From DASVAL01 sp035649575 (lineage in GTDB: Bacteria; Planctomycetota; UBA1135; UBA2386), in contig DASRJH010000154.1 in assembly GCA_035649575.1 (NCBI GenBank), positions 1-7,806 of the forward strand: a stretch of 7,806 nucleotides of DNA. Direction: 5' to 3'. A program made the position numbers and the translations under genes. How positions within the stretch are numbered: the stretch's first letter is position 1; each line of letters starts with the position of its first letter. Below, piece by piece: positions 6,507 through 7,806 of this stretch. The notes beneath the pieces are model-generated. The model was not told where the DNA came from. It saw only the letters and a list, made by a program, of their open reading frames with translations, and did no database searches.

Positions 6507-7806
6507 CTACTCGCCCGCGACGACGCGCACGAACGGCGAGGTCGGCACCGGCCGTGGCGGCGGGGCCGGCAGCACCGGCACGTCGACGGTGCCTGCGGTC
6601 AGCGCCCCGGTGACCCGCAGCGCCAGCAGCCACGCGACCTTGCGCTCCAGTTCGGTCTCGACGACGTCGACCTGGCTGCGCTGCAGCTGGTTCTGCGCGA
6701 GCAGCACGACGAGGTTCGTCGTGAGACCCGCGCGCGCGCCGCCCTCGGCCTGACGCAGCGACTCGGCATCGGCGGCGGTCAACGTGCGCAGCTCGTCGAG
6801 GCGCTGCTCGAGCGTCGCGAGCCGGTCGAGCGCCTGGGCCAGATCGTGCGCGATCGAGCGACGCAACAGCGAGTAGCGCGACACCTCCTGGCGGAACTGC
6901 GACCATGCCTCGCGCACGTCGGCCGCGATGCGCCCGCCCGTGAACAACGGCAGGTAGAGGCTCAGCAGGCCCGTCCAGTCGCGTTCGGTCGGCAGACTGT
7001 CGCGCGACAGGAACCAGTCGAGGCTGACGCCGATCGACGGGTAGTACTGGCCGAACGCGACCTCGACGCGCGCGCGCGCGGCCTCGGCGGCGAGCGCAGC
7101 GGCCCTCAGGTCCTGCCGCCGCTCTTCGGCGAGCGCGAGCAGGGCTTCGCCCGCCGGCCGCTCCTCGGGCATCGAGAAGTCGTCGTGCAACGCGCTCGCG
7201 CCGACGTCGACGCCCGTCAGCAGGCGCAGGGCGACGCGCCCGCTGCGCGCCTCGTTCCTCGTGTCGAACAGCTCGAGCATCGTGCGCGACAGCAGCGCCT
7301 CGGCCTGGATCCGGTCGAGCGCGCGCGCCGTGCCGATGCGCTCGCGCGCCGCGAACTCACGCACGCGCTGCTCTTGCGACGCGAGCGACCGCTCGAGCAC
7401 GGCCGCGCGCTGCTCGGCGCGCAGCACGCGGTAGTAGGCCTGGACCACCTCGAGCACGACGGTCTCGCGCAGGTCGAGCAGCAGCACTCGGCGCTGTTCT
7501 GCGGTGAGGTCGGCGACGTTGGCGCTGTTCCTCGTGCGGAAGCCCTCGAACAGGGTCCACTCTGCGTGCAAGGGCACGTCGAGCAGCGACGAGGAGTCGA
7601 GGAACGTGACGCCCGAATCGGTCTTCTCGCGGTAGACGTAGGTCGGCGCGAACGCCGCCTCGGGGAAGAAGCCGGCGGTGATGCGCGCGCGCTCGACGAT
7701 GGCCTGGATGAAGTCCTCGCCGCCGATCGCGATGCGTTCGTTCTGCTCGACGGCGAGCCGCACCGCGGTCGCGAGCGCCAATGGCGCGCCGGGCGAGTAC
7801 TCGGGC
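6507..7806 (-). CDS. TolC-family outer-membrane efflux protein, N-terminus missing
   Basis: Outer-membrane channel of tripartite efflux or type I secretion systems; the family forms trimers with a membrane beta-barrel and a periplasmic alpha-helical tunnel. The frame is open at the right edge, so the signal peptide and first residues lie outside; 432 residues remain. The visible part starts just before LALATAVRLAVEQNERI, the typical first OEP helix (an L-x-x-A-V-x-x-A pattern). It shows the expected double repeat: a strand (VPLHAEWTLFEGFRTRNSAN) and long amphipathic helices rich in Ala, Arg, Glu and Leu, then a second copy with SLYLPLFTGGRIAADVREA and more helices, including ARAGLTTNLVVLLAQNQL. 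The C-terminus is Pro-rich (PVLPAPPPRPVPTSPF). No membrane-fusion or inner-membrane pump gene is visible; these would be expected to the right. It is followed by a 242-bp gap, so it is likely the last gene of its operon. Confidence 0.93.
   Translation of the reverse strand, partial: PEYSPGAPLALATAVRLAVEQNERIAIGGEDFIQAIVERARITAGFFPEAAFAPTYVYREKTDSGVTFLDSSSLLDVPLHAEWTLFEGFRTRNSANVADLTAEQRRVLLLDLRETVVLEVVQAYYRVLRAEQRAAVLERSLASQEQRVREFAARERIGTARALDRIQAEALLSRTMLELFDTRNEARSGRVALRLLTGVDVGASALHDDFSMPEERPAGEALLALAEERRQDLRAAALAAEAARARVEVAFGQYYPSIGVSLDWFLSRDSLPTERDWTGLLSLYLPLFTGGRIAADVREAWSQFRQEVSRYSLLRRSIAHDLAQALDRLATLEQRLDELRTLTAADAESLRQAEGGARAGLTTNLVVLLAQNQLQRSQVDVVETELERKVAWLLALRVTGALTAGTVDVPVLPAPPPRPVPTSPFVRVVAGE

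Noticed and set aside
6265..6906. Upstream in-frame extension of the beta-helix frame
   Set aside because: It overlaps the C-terminal part of the TolC-type gene in another frame, is Arg/Ala-rich without protein-like pattern, and would bury the signal peptide about 210 residues inside.

Overview
The window is a high-GC stretch from a Gram-negative bacterium. The outer-membrane efflux protein, the probable lipoproteins and the Tat signal peptide all point to a cell with an outer membrane. A ten-heme OmcA/MtrC-type cytochrome suggests a lineage able to exchange electrons at the cell surface, such as Myxococcota, Desulfuromonadota or a similar high-GC phylum. I cannot fix the taxon from sequence alone. 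Every supported gene lies on the minus strand, so transcription runs from right to left.

Layout in transcription order: (1) 7806-6507, a TolC-family outer-membrane efflux protein whose start lies beyond the right edge. (2) 6506-6265, a 242-bp gap with no convincing gene. (3) 6264-4597, a probable lipoprotein with a right-handed parallel beta-helix. (4) 4430-3357, a CE4/NodB-type polysaccharide deacetylase, possibly starting as far upstream as 4484. (5) 3356-3125, a 232-bp gap with two short GC-rich palindromes just after the deacetylase stop. (6) 3124-245, a 959-residue OmcA/MtrC-family decaheme c-type cytochrome. (7) 191-1, the first 63 residues of a Tat-exported protein, preceded by a clear Shine-Dalgarno sequence and starting 53 bp after the cytochrome.

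The genes fall into three themes. The cytochrome and the Tat protein are probably one transcription unit for respiratory electron transfer. The Tat protein's N-terminus resembles that of periplasmic molybdopterin oxidoreductases of the formate dehydrogenase type, but the window ends before any cofactor motif, so this is an inference. The beta-helix protein and the deacetylase form a plausible polysaccharide or envelope pair. The TolC-type protein is probably the last gene of an efflux operon lying to the right.

The most notable item is the cytochrome. Its two halves look like a duplicated module of a beta domain followed by five hemes, with matching heme spacing. It carries a short collagen-like Gly-X-Y stretch just after the predicted lipidation cysteine. 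Its second beta domain has a large insertion and contains no cysteine, so it lacks the disulfide known from the Shewanella homologues. I saw no tRNA, rRNA, CRISPR array, insertion sequence or attachment site.
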